Below are positions 11,852 to 23,378 of a DNA stretch of 64,000 bases, one piece after another. The first letter of the stretch is position 1, and every line of letters begins with the position of its first letter. Source of the stretch: Lumbricus terrestris (Eukaryota > Annelida > Clitellata > Crassiclitellata > Lumbricidae). The notes under the pieces were generated by a model. It ran no database searches. It had not been told where the DNA came from and worked only from the letters and a program-made list of their open reading frames with translations. The position numbers were made by a program, and so were the translations under genes. The stretch spans positions 60,264,725 through 60,328,724 of the forward strand of contig OX457042.1 in the NCBI GenBank assembly GCA_949752735.1, written 5' to 3'.

Positions 11852-12738
11852 CGGTGCTTCCAATTTCCATCTATTTGACCCAGAGAATCGAGATGCCAAG
11901 AAATGAAAGAGTGTGTGCAGTTACTAAACTTGGAAAAAGAATCTATGTCCTCTGTCGATCATATTCTGATGATCTATTCGCAATTCGTCTCTTTGAGGAT
12001 CGAAATCAATTTCAAAAGAGCATCAAAATAGAGGACATGAGAGATCCCACTGATTTTGGATCCAGTGAGAAGGAAAACTGTCTGTACGTCTCTGAGAGTG
12101 AAAAGAAATGCGTATGAAAGATAATAAGAAAACCAAATGAGAAACACAAAATCACCAAATGGTTGACAACTGATTATGAGCCATTTACTCTGTCAGTGTT
12201 CAGTAATGGTCAGTTGTTGTTGGTCAATCGCTCGTCATCCATTCTGATGATCTACGGATCAGACGCAGAACTTGTTCGATCCATTCAGTTGCGAACAGAC
12301 ATCGGAGACCCAATCCACGCAGTGGAAACATTCATCGGGAATTTCATCATCCTTCACCAATGGATGGAAAAGAAAGATGAGGGACAGCGTGGGACAAGTA
12401 AGGGAGAGGTAGCGATGAAGTGGGGCATAAGTGAATTGACCAGAGATGGACAGATGGTCATCCGTCGTTTTATTCCTTTAAGTAAAACACAACGATTGAA
12501 TTATGCTGAATATCTTTCACTCGATTCAGACGATCGAGTGTTTGTGGCAGACAAGTGGAATCACAGAGTTATTCTTCTGGATTCCAATCTTAAATGGAAT
12601 CGAATTCTTTGTCCAAGAAAAGAGGAAAACGAAGAAACGGAATTCCGTTGGCCAAACAAATTGTGTTACGACAAAGAAGAGAAACAGCTAATCGCATTAG
12701 ACATTTTCGGAGTCATCAGGCTGTACACGTTGAGCTGA
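11852..12738 (+). pseudogene. Propeller exon copy with one nonsense codon
   Basis: A phase-1 exon following TTTTAG, homologous along its length to the exons at 6638 and 49288 ('GSSEKENCLYVSESE', 'ILMIYGSDAELVRSIQL', 'VFVADKWNHRVILLDS', 'NKLCYDKEEKQLIAL'). The codon for the tryptophan in the conserved C-V-W-K-I motif, TGG in the other two copies, reads TGA at 12115-12117. Apart from this the frame is open to the normal stop at 12736-12738. A single stop with otherwise preserved coding suggests recent inactivation, an allele, or a base-call error. No CARD or F-box-like exon is found upstream. Confidence 0.8.
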
Positions 12739-13134
12739 AATTAATTAAACCCACCTTAGGCCTACTTCAACTGTTTCTGACAAACAAAATATTCCTCTAA
12801 GCAAATCAGGGCTTTGATATAGATTTTCCAATTACATAAATTATAAATTATGTTACAAATGATAGGTCCTACTCTATGATATTCAACAGATGGGGAATTG
12901 TGAAAAGCAACAGTTTGCTTTCAGTTAAAACAATTTTGCCCCCCCACCTTACTTCACAAACATGCAACATTCACAGACATGCAACACGCATAGAGCGCGC
13001 TATGTTGATAAGTAAGAAGAAGGTAACTAGTCTGTGGCCGTTGCTTCTTTTGAATGGCCGTGAAGGAATTTTTAAAAATATGAATTATCTAAGCCTCTCA
13101 TGGGGCTGATCTTCTATTCTGCGTTCACCTTATT

Positions 13135-13418
13135 GAGCGTCCGCACACAGGGGCAAGAGGGGTACTTGCCCCCTCCCTGGAAAATTGATTTCCTATTTTT
13201 AACTACTACTTTTTGGGTTTTATCAAATTTCTTTGCACATAAATCGCTAATGTTACTAATTATACACAACGTGACACTGAGAAATTGACATTTAGAACCT
13301 CTCTGAAAATTCGCCGTGTTCTTAATTTTCTGCTTTGCATTTTTCAAGCTCTTGCTAAAAAAAAATAGACCGTGACCATTGTGCTTTGCCCCTCCTGCAA
13401 ACATTTCTGCGGGCGCCC
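13135..13418. mobile_element. Small element with GGGCGCCCGCAG-type ends
   Basis: The left end reads GAGCGTCCGCACACAGGGGC and the right end, reversed, reads GGGCGCCCGCAGAAATG; GGGGCAAG motifs sit just inside each end. The same right end opens the elements at 61735 and 63749. A weaker relative with 'AGGGGCAAGAAAGAAAC' and 'CCCCTGGAAAATT' lies at 15128-15200. No coding capacity. No clear target duplication. Confidence 0.55.
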
Positions 13419-14989
13419 ATCTTCACCTTCGATGTCCCATTGTGCGTTTGCTAATGCGTGAAACTTATTTACCTATTAATTTCGGTGCCACGCGTAGCAT
13501 CTGTCAAATGATTCAGCAGCTTCCTGTGCCACCATGGCTTTTTTAAACGTGCAGGTGCACACAAAATCTGCAGTTCTAAATGGATTTATGCAATTGTAGA
13601 AGTACTTCTGTACAGTTGAAACTAGCGAAAAAAGGCCATTGGAAATAATTTAACATGGAGGATGGGAAGGAAAGAAGGGGTTGTGCAGTTAACAAATTCC
13701 TTAAAAACAGTCCTTTGTGCCACTCCTGTCGTGCACGTTTCCTCACCTGGAAATTTAACCTCTGTACAGTTCTCCTTCTGTAGTCGTCGAGAGGGACCAG
13801 GCACCGGCAGCTGCAGTCGCCACTTTCGATCCGTCTCTTGTCATTCGTTGCCCTCTCGGCATTCGTTTCTTTCGTCTTAGCAGCCCGAACGTCTGTTCGC
13901 CTTGAGAGTGGCATCGTCTGTTAGGCCTACATCGGATGTCGTTAAAACTGCTTCCATCTTCACATCGCTGCGAGAATTTCTAACAGTAACTGTGGATTGA
14001 ACTGTGCTAAGAGTGCGAAAGAATCTGTCGGTGCTGGAACTAATGCTGAGAAGACACGAACAATCAACGTTGAGTCAAAAGTGTTCGCTGTGTCTTATCA
14101 ATAAACACAATAAACAGTATTCGTCGACACGCCATCTCTTGCAGGTCGCAGGGCCCGTATGGGAAGTAGGCGCAAGATGGACACCGTAACGCATATTCAG
14201 TTTCACAACACCACAAACTTAGCAAATTACTGCCTCCTGAAAGAGATCAGACTTCAACTTTTCATCATGAAAAAAATGTCGTTTCGGTTTAGTTTGGGCA
14301 ACAGCATTAGGCCTACAATAATTAAAGTTCATTCGGTAGTTAGCAATCAATTATCATAGATAGCCTACCTTCAATTTATGGGATCCATCATGCCCAAGGG
14401 TTCCATCTTGCCACTATAGTCCCCTACCTAGACAGACATTATTCCAACTCCGGTCGGTTTAGGCTACTATTCACAGATATCTTCTCTGAAGATTATATGA
14501 ATCTGGTCCACGTCTTGAGTAGGTCTATCATGAAGCGATGGTTGAACGTCTTTCCTCCGATCAACTGTTCATCGTTTCTTCTTATCCGGCTATCATGTCG
14601 TGTGCTGTCCCTCGTCATTATTTTGTTACCTTTATAGCTCCATACGACATCGCCCATTATGGATGTCTACCACGAACTACCACGATAATTGCACAATAAT
14701 TATATTTAAACGAAAATAAATCATTGTTCAGAAAAATAATGAATGCTGTCCATTGCTGTATTGCAATATAGCTATAAGGGACGCTATAGCAAATGTGAGA
14801 AAGAATGAATCTCAGACCAAAACCAAAATCCAGAAGGCAACCACTTCCCCCAATTTGGTAATCCATTGAACAGAAAAGCTTAGCAGCCTGAGGGTCAATT
14901 ACGCAGACATCTTAGCTATCTTGTACATCGTTGAGATGGGAGTATTCCGAAGAATTCCTGTGTCTCTCGTCTCCCTTATTGTCATCACA
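13419..14989. other. No gene; duplicated flank of the propeller exon
   Basis: 13435-14060 is diverged from 7965-8220, and 14655-14985 from 9755-9905, so this stretch seems to be the downstream flank of the 11852 exon after duplication, with AT-rich insertions (about 14690-14880). The frames at 13576-14359 lie on both strands and show no domain. Confidence 0.5.
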
Positions 14990-15285
14990 CAGGCCCGGCC
15001 CTAGGGTGTGCGGGGCCCAAAGCAGCAGCCGGTGCCCATGAAAAAAATAGGCAGAGTTCATTTCATACCAACACGGCATTGACCCTAGAATTTGCAGATA
15101 ATTATAGGTAGGCTAATGCAAAATCATGGGCACCGTATATAGGGGCAAGAAAGAAACATATCCCCTGGAAAATTAACACCTATTTTTAGCAACTACATTA
15201 TGGACGCGTTCTGTATTAGAAGTACTCCCAGACACAATCCACATCCACTTTTACCGGTTTGTTAAACACTGAATACATAGCAAGA
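14990..15285. mobile_element. Relic of hAT-like ends
   Basis: CAGGCCCGGCCCTAGGGTG at 14990 has the form of a hAT terminal repeat with a GGGGCCC block just inside, but no matching right end was found before the LINE begins. 15120-15200 resembles the GGGCAAG-type small element at 13135. Probably broken element ends. Confidence 0.4.
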
Positions 15286-15349
15286 CTTGACACACTATCA
15301 TGATAAGGCTATTGAGACTGAACCATCCAGGAGAATTGACAGAATAATA

Positions 15350-16033
15350 ATTAGGGCTACAATTTCCAACTTGACATTCCTCTCTAAGATCATCGAGAAG
15401 GTTGTAGTTCGACAATTGGTGCCGTATCTAGAATCGAGCAACCTCATGCCTAAGCTACAATCCGGGTTCAGGAAAGGCCACTCAACAGAAACCGTCCTAC
15501 TGAGGCTAATCTCGGACGTCTGCGATGCCATCGACGCTGGACATGTCACGCTGTTGGCACTTCTAGATGTCAGCGCAGCGTTCGACACGGTGGATCACAT
15601 CATCATGCTGACTAGACTACGCACATCATTCGGAGTCGTTGGACAGGCCTTCCAGTGGATCCAATCTTTCCTCAGTGGACGAGAAATGATGGTGGCCTAT
15701 GGCTCTGGAAATTCATCATGGGCGCCTGTAACATTCGGCGTCCCGCAGGGCTCAGTCCTTGGGCCACTGTTGTACGTGCTATACACAGCCGATTTAACTA
15801 AGCTCATCTGTGCTCTTGGAGCCCGGGTTCACCAATATGCTGATGACGCCCAGCTGTACTCGACATGCCACCCGTCCGATGCTTTGGCCTGTGCGTCAAA
15901 GATCCAGGCGATCGTTGAGGAGGTACAGACCTGGATGTCATCCAACCGATTGAGGCTGAACCCTGATAAAACCGAGTTCATATGGTTGGGTACGGAAAGG
16001 GCACGCTCAAGGATTGATACAAGAGCGACTGAA
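15350..16033 (+). pseudogene. LINE reverse transcriptase, N-terminal and catalytic part
   Basis: RNA-dependent DNA polymerase of a non-LTR retrotransposon. Visible blocks in order: 'SNLTFLSKIIEKVV', 'LQSGFRKGHSTETVLL', 'LLALLDVSAAFDTVDH' (first catalytic Asp), 'FGVPQGSVLGPLLYVLYTAD', 'HQYADDAQLYS' (the YADD catalytic motif, intact) and 'WMSSNRLRLNPDKTEFIWLG'. The endonuclease and the RT 5' part are missing. The frame ends in hAT-derived residues because of the insertion at 16034. Its catalytic residues are still intact, so the disruption is recent relative to other LINEs here. Confidence 0.9.
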
Positions 16034-18580
16034 CAAGGCCGGATTAACAAATGTGGGGGCCCTGTTCGGTAAAACTGTGGGGCCCAAGCCGCCCAAACCT
16101 TACAGAAGCACGACAAAATGATTCACAAAACGTGTTATAGGCTATTCAACGAATCAACATTCGTCTATTATTATTTCATTACTTATATTATTTTTAACAT
16201 ATTATCAGCAGGTTTTTTAATAGTGTTAAACAACCGATATATCTTTTACGGTTTAAGAATATTAAAGTGATTCATGGTTAGTCATTCTCCTGACCAGCGC
16301 ACAGCACTCGTACAAACAAACAGTGCAGAAGCGATTTTATGCCCCAAATAAATTCTTGGCTATGATTTTTTTTTTGTAGACCTGCGGCAGAATAACGGCC
16401 AGGGCAAATGGTTCTTACCAGGACATTTGGCCTGATTTGCCTGCTGTGCATGAACCTACCCTGTTTACAAACTAAAATATATTTTCGCGGTTATGCCAGT
16501 AGTAGACCGCGGCTCAAGCTCCATTTTGCTTAGATCTACATGTGAGCTTTCACCCCGGTGTAGGCCTATGTCTCTCTAGACAGCCGTTCACTGCGCTCAG
16601 CTGCTCGGTTCCACGACAACTCGTCTACCGACAACTCGTCTCCGGAAAATTGGTCTAACGACAACTGGTCTACAGACGAATAGTATTGATGAAATAGAAG
16701 CTGGATTTATGAAAATGGTTTCTTAGCTTAAATGGAAGCTGGATCGATGATTTTATTCATGTATTTCGACATGCATCCAGCTTCTACTTGAGATTTAAAA
16801 ATACCTTCATCCAGCTTCTATTTCTCACTTGTTAATTTCGTCAATCCAGCTTCTATTTCATTTATAAAACAATACCCTTATCCAGCTTCCATTACTTAAG
16901 CGTTTATCATCAATCCAGCTTCTATTTCAGATCAAGAAATACTTTCATCCAGCTTTTGTTTCTCATACGTTATTTTCGTCAATCCAGCTTCTATTTCACC
17001 TGTAAAAGAGCCATCATCCAGATTTCATTTCTCTTGCGTTTTTTCATCAATCCAACCTCCATTTCACCTGTAAAAACTGTCATCCAGCTTCCATTTCTCA
17101 AGCGCTGGATCAGTTGTCTGTAGACCAGTTGTCGTAGACGAATTGTCCGGAGACCACTTGTCGTTAGACGAGTTGTCGGTAGACGAGTTGTCGTGACACC
17201 CAGCTGCTCGTGGAGAATTCGGTTCCACGACAACTGGTCTACCGACAACTCGCCTACCGACAACTCGTCTCCGGACAATTGGTCTAACGACAACTGGTCT
17301 ACAGACGAATAGTATTGATGAAATGGAAGCTGGATTTATGAAAACGGTTTTTTAGCCTAAATGGAAGCTGGATTGATTATTTTATTCGTGTATTTCGACA
17401 TGCATCCAGCTTCTACTTCAGATCTAAAAATACCTTCGTCCAGCTTCTATATCTCACCCGTTATTTTCATCAATCCAGCTTCCATTTCAGATATATAAAA
17501 TACTCTCATCCAGCTTCCATTACTTAGGCGTTTTTCCATCAATCCAGCTTCTATTTCAGATCAAGAAATACTTTCATCCAGCTTTTATTTCTCATATACG
17601 CTATTTTCGTCAATCCAGCTTCTATTTCACCTGTAAAAGAGCCATCATCCAGATTACATTTCTCTTGCGTTTTTTCATCCATCCAACCTCCATTTCACCT
17701 GTAAAACTTTCAGCCAGCTTCCATTTCTCAAGCGCTGGATCAGTTATCTGTAGACCAGTTGTCGTAGACGAATTGTCCGGAGACCACTTGTCGTTAGACG
17801 AGTTGTCGGTAGACGAGTTGTCGTGACACCCAGCTGCTCGTGGAGAATTCCTTGTTCTTTTTTCGTGTGTTGTGGCCATGCAACGACGAGCATCCTCGGT
17901 AGTGTGTGCAGTTATCTGGAATAGCCTCCCCGTAGCTTTCTCGCTTCCCGTGACTCTGCTGGCTCTTTCTTTCGTCTTCTCAACTTTTCTTTTTGACAAC
18001 GTCTGCGTTGAGAGCGCCTTCGAGTAAAAATCTGAAGGGGCTCTATATAAATTTATGAGATTGATTAAATTCGTAAAAATAGAGTGCGTACAGGATGTAG
18101 GCCTACTCAATGTATTATCACGCCATCTCATAACGCGTCGCATAGCACTAGAGTTCCGATCAGGTGATGTATAAATTTATAAGTGTTTAAATAAGCAAAA
18201 AGGTATTATAACTCTTAGCCTACTAGCATTTCTGGCTGATTTTAAGATCAATCTGCCTGGCAATGAAGACTGCAGAAAGGGCCCCCACAATTTTCAAATG
18301 AGCAAAAAGCGTATAACTCTTACTATCATATCTGGCTGATTTTAAGATCAATCTGCATGGCAATGAAAACTGTAATAAAGGGCCCCACATGTTCAAAAGT
18401 TGCATAATGCTAAAGTCACTAGTTTTTTTTAATCATTTGACAATTTTTCATATATTTTGAACACAGTTCACTATTATAATTAGCAATGATGAAACACTCC
18501 TATTGCATGTGTGGGGGCCCCATAAAGTGTGGGGGCCCCTGTTCGGCCGAACATGTCGAACATGCCTTAATCCGGCCCTG
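16034..18580 (-). mobile_element. hAT-like non-autonomous element, copy 2 (2547 bp, inverted)
   Basis: It starts CAAGGCCGGATTAA and ends TTAATCCGGCCCTG and is flanked by a perfect 8-bp target duplication, CGACTGAA, at 16026-16033 and 18581-18588, as hAT transposases make. It lies inside the LINE reverse transcriptase. It is the reverse complement of 2421-4967, with the same length and with open frames of identical translation at identical offsets. No transposase. Confidence 0.95.
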
Positions 18581-18588
18581 CGACTGAA

Positions 18589-19254
18589 GTGGCATTTCCT
18601 AACTGGAAAGTCCAAAGCGTTGTTCGGGACTTAGGAGTGCTTCTGGATGAGGACCTTTCAATGGAGCAACACGTTAATTCTCTCTGTAGGTCTTGCTTTT
18701 ACCAACTGCGCCAGATAAGAGTCATACGGCGTAATCTGTCATTTGATGCCGCAGCCACTCTTGTCCACTCCTTTGTGCTGACGCGCCTGGACTACTGTAA
18801 TGGTATCCTGGCGGGTCTCCCAAAGTTCCTGATACGACAACTTCAGTCCGTCATCAACTGTGCTGCTCGAGTCGTCGCCAATCTACCAAAATTCTCGCAT
18901 ATTTCCATCTATATGCGAGATACATTGCATTGGCTTCCTGTTGAAGATAGGATCACATTCAAGATCATTATTATGGGACGAGCATCCATGGTCTGTTCTG
19001 CCCCAGCGTACATCAGGGAGCTCTACGTTCCCGTCTCCAGCCAGCCAGGTCGTCGATCCTTGCGCTCTTCTACTCGTGGGGACCTGATGGTTCCTCGCTC
19101 TCGTACATCGATGCGGGCTCGCCGTGCATTCTCATGCATTGGCCCTTCATACTGGAACTGTCTTCCATTAACAATTCGTAACATTGCACCGAATGCATCT
19201 CAGGAAACATTTTCTAAATCTCTTAAATCGCATCTATTTAGATCTGTTGGGTAG
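18589..19254 (+). pseudogene. LINE reverse transcriptase, C-terminal part
   Basis: Continuation of the frame interrupted at 16034: 'VRDLGVLLDEDLSMEQHV' (the usual post-RT L-G-V-x-x-D block), 'FVLTRLDYCNGILAGLP', 'LQSVINCAARVV', 'LHWLPVEDRI' and the C-terminal 'SCIGPSYWNCLPLTIR', ending with a stop before the 3' hairpin. This order is standard for L2/CR1-group LINEs. Confidence 0.9.
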
Positions 19255-19330
19255 CTACGATAAGCGCCTTCGTGAGATTCTTGTTAAGGCGCTATATAAA
19301 TGGTCATATACATACATACATACATACAAT

Positions 19331-19882
19331 CACGAGCATCGTCTACTTGCACTCATTTAGAATATCTGAATATTCACGCATGCAATACGACAGGCGGATT
19401 CTGCCGAACATCATTATTGAGGGTTAAGTCTGGGCAAACGCTGGGTAGGCCTAACCAGGGTCTAATAATTATAATTGACAATGTAGCCTACTTCGTATGG
19501 AAAAACCAATCACGACGTTTTTAGTTACACTTTACAACAAACGGATCCTGCCGATCGTCAATTATTGAGGCTAAACTAACACAGGGTGTGGTAACAGAAC
19601 TGTGTATCCTGAGCGTCACATGAAATATCAACAGGATGAAATAACTTATACTGCAAGTGCCAACTACTGAACACGATTCATATTAACTGCCAACGCTTTG
19701 ACCTACATCTAAACTGCATATCTTTACAAATGCTGGCCATCCAAAGAGAAAATAATATGAACAATGTTTCAGTCTCTTTTACCAAGGAAGCAACAAAGAT
19801 TTCATCTTCAAAGAATAGCAATTGATTAGCATTTATTGTAATACTAACAATTAGTTTTTTGCAGCCATCAAGTTATCGATGA
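19331..19882. other. No gene recognised
   Basis: Unique-looking AT-rich sequence between the LINE tail and the next hAT-like element. The short frame at 19300-19524 begins in the CATA tail and has no domain. Confidence 0.5.
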
Positions 19883-19890
19883 CTCCTCGG

Positions 19891-21264
19891 CAGTGATTCC
19901 GTTAACGTGCGTCCGTGCGTCCCGGACGCACAAATTTTGACGCCGGACGCACAAAAATAAATGCGGTGCGTCCATGGACGCACTGAAGCTGTGGATGGAC
20001 GCACAAATAAATTAACGATGCGTCCATGGGACACCAATAAGAAATACCGTGGGGTCCAAATATGTGCAACTGTCTCAGTTTTATGCATGGCGTATTAACT
20101 GACTGGTTAGTGGTGAATAATTTATGCAATTACCTATTTATGAATATTTCATTTCTTTGTAAGTGAGTGACGTATATAGCCTACATGCAGACTATAGACC
20201 TAAACCATCGACATGTCTGCAATATTTGGCTATAGCCTAGCGTTCAACCGTTCCCATGAGCTGACCTAAAAAGTAATGCTCGTCGTCGGATAGATCATAA
20301 AATCAAGAAAATTAAAAGAAGTAGCCTACAACAATGCTAAAATATTTTTCTTGGAAAGTATAAAATTTATTGTCGTCGGGAAGATTGGTACTATATTATA
20401 GTTATAGGCTATAGGCCTATAGAGTCCTAAAATTTCCCTGTTTAGGCCTATAGCTATATTTTCAAAACGATGTCATTGCTAACGACAATCGCATTTTAGC
20501 TCTCTCAGGCTCTGCCTTCATTCATTCATTTCAATAAGTTACATAACGCCTCTACAAGAAGCCCTCTCAGAGGCGCTTTCCATGCAGTCAATATTAATGC
20601 AATAAGCTGCCATCTGATTGTGCTCTAACACCAACTTTTGCTTCTAAATGGCTGCTCTCAAATTTTATAAACTGAAAAATCTACTTATCGTTGGCTTAGG
20701 CTATAGCCTATAGGCCTATGACCTATACTTGACTTTTCACGATTCCACGATACAGGCCTATATATTTCATTCCAATTCAGCCTACCTCTGGAGAAGCTGG
20801 CGGTAATTTATGAGTTTTTGACTTTGTATTTTCTGTATTGGTATCGACAACTTCAGATTTTAACGCACACAAAATAGCCAACAGTAAAATGAATTTTATA
20901 GCTCACTTTGGCTATATAGCCTAAATGAACTTTTGTAAACGGAGGAGGATTAGAGCTAATTTTTACGTACGCAACTAGGCCTACGCATGTGGCTGTTCGC
21001 AAATTGTACGAGTTGCAACAGAATGAGAGGGTAAAAATACGAATTTTTGCGTAGGTTACGTAATAATAGGCCTAATGGTTGGCCCTTTGTCGCCTGTAAT
21101 ATCAGAAGTTCGGATTTTTTTACATTTGGCCTACTATGGCCCGATGGGACTCCAAAAATGGATGAGTGTGGAGTCCATGACTCTTATCCATTTGGTGTGG
21201 ACTCCAATTTTTTGGATGTGATGCGTCCATGACTCCAAGAATTCAGACCTTAACGGAATCACTG
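19891..21264. mobile_element. hAT-like non-autonomous element (1374 bp)
   Basis: Ends CAGTGATTCCGTTAA and TTAACGGAATCACTG form a perfect 15-bp inverted repeat. The flanks carry a perfect 8-bp target duplication, CTCCTCGG (19883-19890 and 21265-21272). Inside both ends are direct and inverted words related to GTGCGTCCATGGACGCAC and GGACTCCA. No transposase frame. A LINE 3' hairpin (20540-20580) is nested within. Confidence 0.93.
20516..20590 (-). mobile_element. LINE/SINE 3' tail fragment
   Basis: (TTCA)n, then TACATAACGCCTCTACAAGAAGCCCTCTCAGAGGCGCT: the shared LINE 3' hairpin on the minus strand with only its tail retained, lying inside the hAT-like element. Confidence 0.55.
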
Positions 21265-21359
21265 CTCCTCGGAGACTCAATAATCGACAATAATATTGTA
21301 ACCAGAAAAAATGTGTTGCATCACTAGAAACAGTAAAAGAACTCCACTTATCAAGTGTA

Positions 21360-22796
21360 CAGGGTGGCTCAATAAAAAATGTCCCACCGAATAAAATGCA
21401 ATATCTTCGCAACCGATTGACATTTTTCTGCCAAAATTTCTCAATTTGCAGGGGAATGAATTTCCAACAATCCATGATAGTTTCACCTGATACTTTTCAT
21501 TGTTGCAAAAGTTACAACTGTTTAAACTTTCAATTTCGCTTATTCGCATTTCCGCGAAAAACTTAAAGTCACATGTAGATTTCCATGTCAAATAATATCA
21601 CTTTCACTACGACCTCATAATTCCCTTTTACAATTTATCGTAAAGTATGATGGGAGTGTCCACTCCCTGCTTGAACACGAGCCTGAATTATTTTTGTGAA
21701 GTTCAGTTTGACCTTGTTGATCTGGTCCTACGGCAACTTGTGCCACATTAACAGCAAGACATCCTTCAACTCGCCAATGTTCTCCAAAATGGGATGAAAT
21801 GTCTTGCAGCATTCCAGCATAGCTCAATCACCAGGCGTGATAATCAAGAGGGTTAAGGTCTGGCGAGTTTGTTGATAATTCATCTTTGCCAATCAAAGAA
21901 AGTCACTGCAGTTGATGGCAATAAGGTAGCGTCATAACCATCAACCATGCCGTGCGAGCAAGCAGGCGCTCCGTCCTGCTGGTAAACAGAACTAGATGCT
22001 AGAACATAACTGCAGTCTTCAGTGAGTCTAGGTAAGAAAGTTCAACGATAAGTTTGACATTATTTTAGCCTACTGAATATGAAAACGTGCAGTCTATCCT
22101 TGCAACCGTAACACACGCCAACAGATCTGATGCCGAAACAATGACGTGCTTTGCAAACTTGACCCTTTCGACTACCAAGCGAATTTCGTCAACATCGCGG
22201 TTTTTTCCGTCAGATCAAATGACCACTTCCTGCATCTCTTCCGACATATGACCTCCGTTAGGCTACATAAACACGTTTGCAGATAGCCTTCATTGTGCCC
22301 AGGCTCCACTTTTCACTGGGTATGTCATTATGATCAGGCGATATCCCAGTCTCTGTTCACGCAACGTCCGAATACCCATTAAATCATCCGCAGAAACTTT
22401 GCCCATGACGTTCAGTAGGCTAACTGATTCACAAATCGAGACCTTAATATATTAAATATCGCCAAATAGTAACAGCTTGCTTCATAAACAGCATCTTTAC
22501 AGTTCTTAGTACGGTCGTCAAACATCATTATAATTTTGCTTGTTTAATTTGCCAAAATGTTTTACGGAAATCACATGTAGGCTATTAGATCGGGATTCTG
22601 CGGAAATTTGCAAAAATGGAAAAATATTTTTAAACAGCTATAACTTCTGAAGTAATGCAAATTCATTATTGAGATTTTCAGAGATTGTTGCAAAATCTTT
22701 CCTCTATAAATCCTGCTATTTTCATAGAACAATAATCGATTGGTTGCGGAGAAAGTGCATTTTTGCTGGTGGGACATTTTTTATTGAGCCACCCTG
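21360..22796 (-). mobile_element. Mariner-type transposon (1437 bp), decayed
   Basis: Ends start CAGGGTGGCTCAATAAAAAA and are repeated inverted at the right (TTTTATTGAGCCACCCTG), with about 28 bp of inverted repeat and TA dinucleotides at 21358-21359 and 22797-22798, the usual Tc1/mariner target duplication. Transposase remnants lie on the minus strand (see 21620-22010). The length is normal for a mariner. Confidence 0.93.
21620..22010 (-). pseudogene. Mariner transposase remnant
   Basis: Minus-strand translation around 21990-21950 gives 'YQQDGAPACSHGMVDGY' and around 21866-21833 gives 'NSPDLNPLDYHAW'. These are the second and third catalytic-Asp regions of a mariner DDE/D transposase (QQDGAP and SPDLNPLDY). 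They lie in different frames with stops between, so the enzyme is dead. Pieces further upstream on the minus strand were not resolved. Confidence 0.88.
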
Positions 22797-22888
22797 TACA
22801 TGCGTAATGACACATTTTTAGGACTAAGCTTTCCTGAGGCAAAGTTTGTTAATATAAATAGACTCAAATGAATCCTTGTTCAGTACGA

Positions 22889-23075
22889 GGATCCTGGGTG
22901 GCCGAGTGGGTTGTAGCCCGCTCGCCGCGCCGGCGGAGCGGGTTCGATTCCCCGGTCGGATCTTTACATACTGCGGGTGGCTCGGTCGCAATATAAACGT
23001 GGAGTCGACGCTGATATCATCTTCGAAATGAAAAAGAGTCGTTAAACCCAAACATTTCATTTTTTCCTTGTTCAG
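22889..23075 (+). mobile_element. tRNA-derived SINE (second family)
   Basis: A tRNA-like head with A-box 'GGTGGCCGAGTGGGTTG' and B-box 'GGGTTCGATTCCC' (about 22940-22952). It continues into an unrelated body ending near 'GTCGTTAAACCCAAACATTT'. The head resembles a class II (Ser/Leu-type) tRNA. The tRNA-unrelated 3' body argues for a SINE rather than a tRNA gene. Confidence 0.65.
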
Positions 23076-23281
23076 TACGCACACGCGAATTAGTACGTCC
23101 AACTTCCTTTTTTCTTTCGGCCTATTAGCCTATAATTATGTCAACCACGAGTTACTTTTTCATACTTCTGTGATCGTATCGCAATTGCAGAAACTTTTCA
23201 GTAGGCCAATAGGTTTAGTAAAGGAATTTGTACAAAATTGAAAGAACTACTCAGCAAATAGTTTATCTGCATTTAAAAACT

Positions 23282-23378
23282 ATGGGTAATTTTGCATCAA
23301 AAATCAAACGAGCCAATAACGAAGAAAGCCGTGATAGCCAGAGACGCCCATGGCTATTTCCTTCATTTCGCAAGAGAG
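23282..23378 (+). CDS. Candidate first exon of gene 1: N-myristoylation-type start
   Basis: ATG opens a 97-bp exon ending at the donor G|GTAGGT. It begins M-G-N-F-A-S-K-I-K: Gly at position 2 and Ser at position 6 followed by basic residues fit the N-myristoyltransferase consensus plus a polybasic membrane patch. The rest is charged ('ANNEESRDSQRRP'). A second exon at 55614 has exactly the same length, phase and plan, and both stand upstream of an F-box-like exon. Linkage to gene 1 is inference: the intron would be about 18.5 kb and contain the nested transposons, and the phase (1) does not fit the next recognised exon (phase 0), so at least one small exon is unseen. Confidence 0.5.

Larger units (their letters stand above)
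15290..19330 (+). mobile_element. L2/CR1-like LINE, 5'-truncated, split by hAT copy 2
   Basis: Reverse transcriptase coding starts abruptly near 15350 and runs to 16033. It resumes at 18589 after the hAT-like element and ends at a stop at 19252-19254. The 3' end has the hairpin AGCGCCTT / AAGGCGCT (about 19264-19291), a TATATAAATG stretch and a (CATA)n tail to about 19330. Leaving out the insert and one copy of CGACTGAA restores a continuous polymerase order. Confidence 0.88.

Noticed and set aside
21047..21591. Small proteins around the hAT/mariner junction
   Set aside because: The frames cross element boundaries (21264 and 21360) and have no domain.
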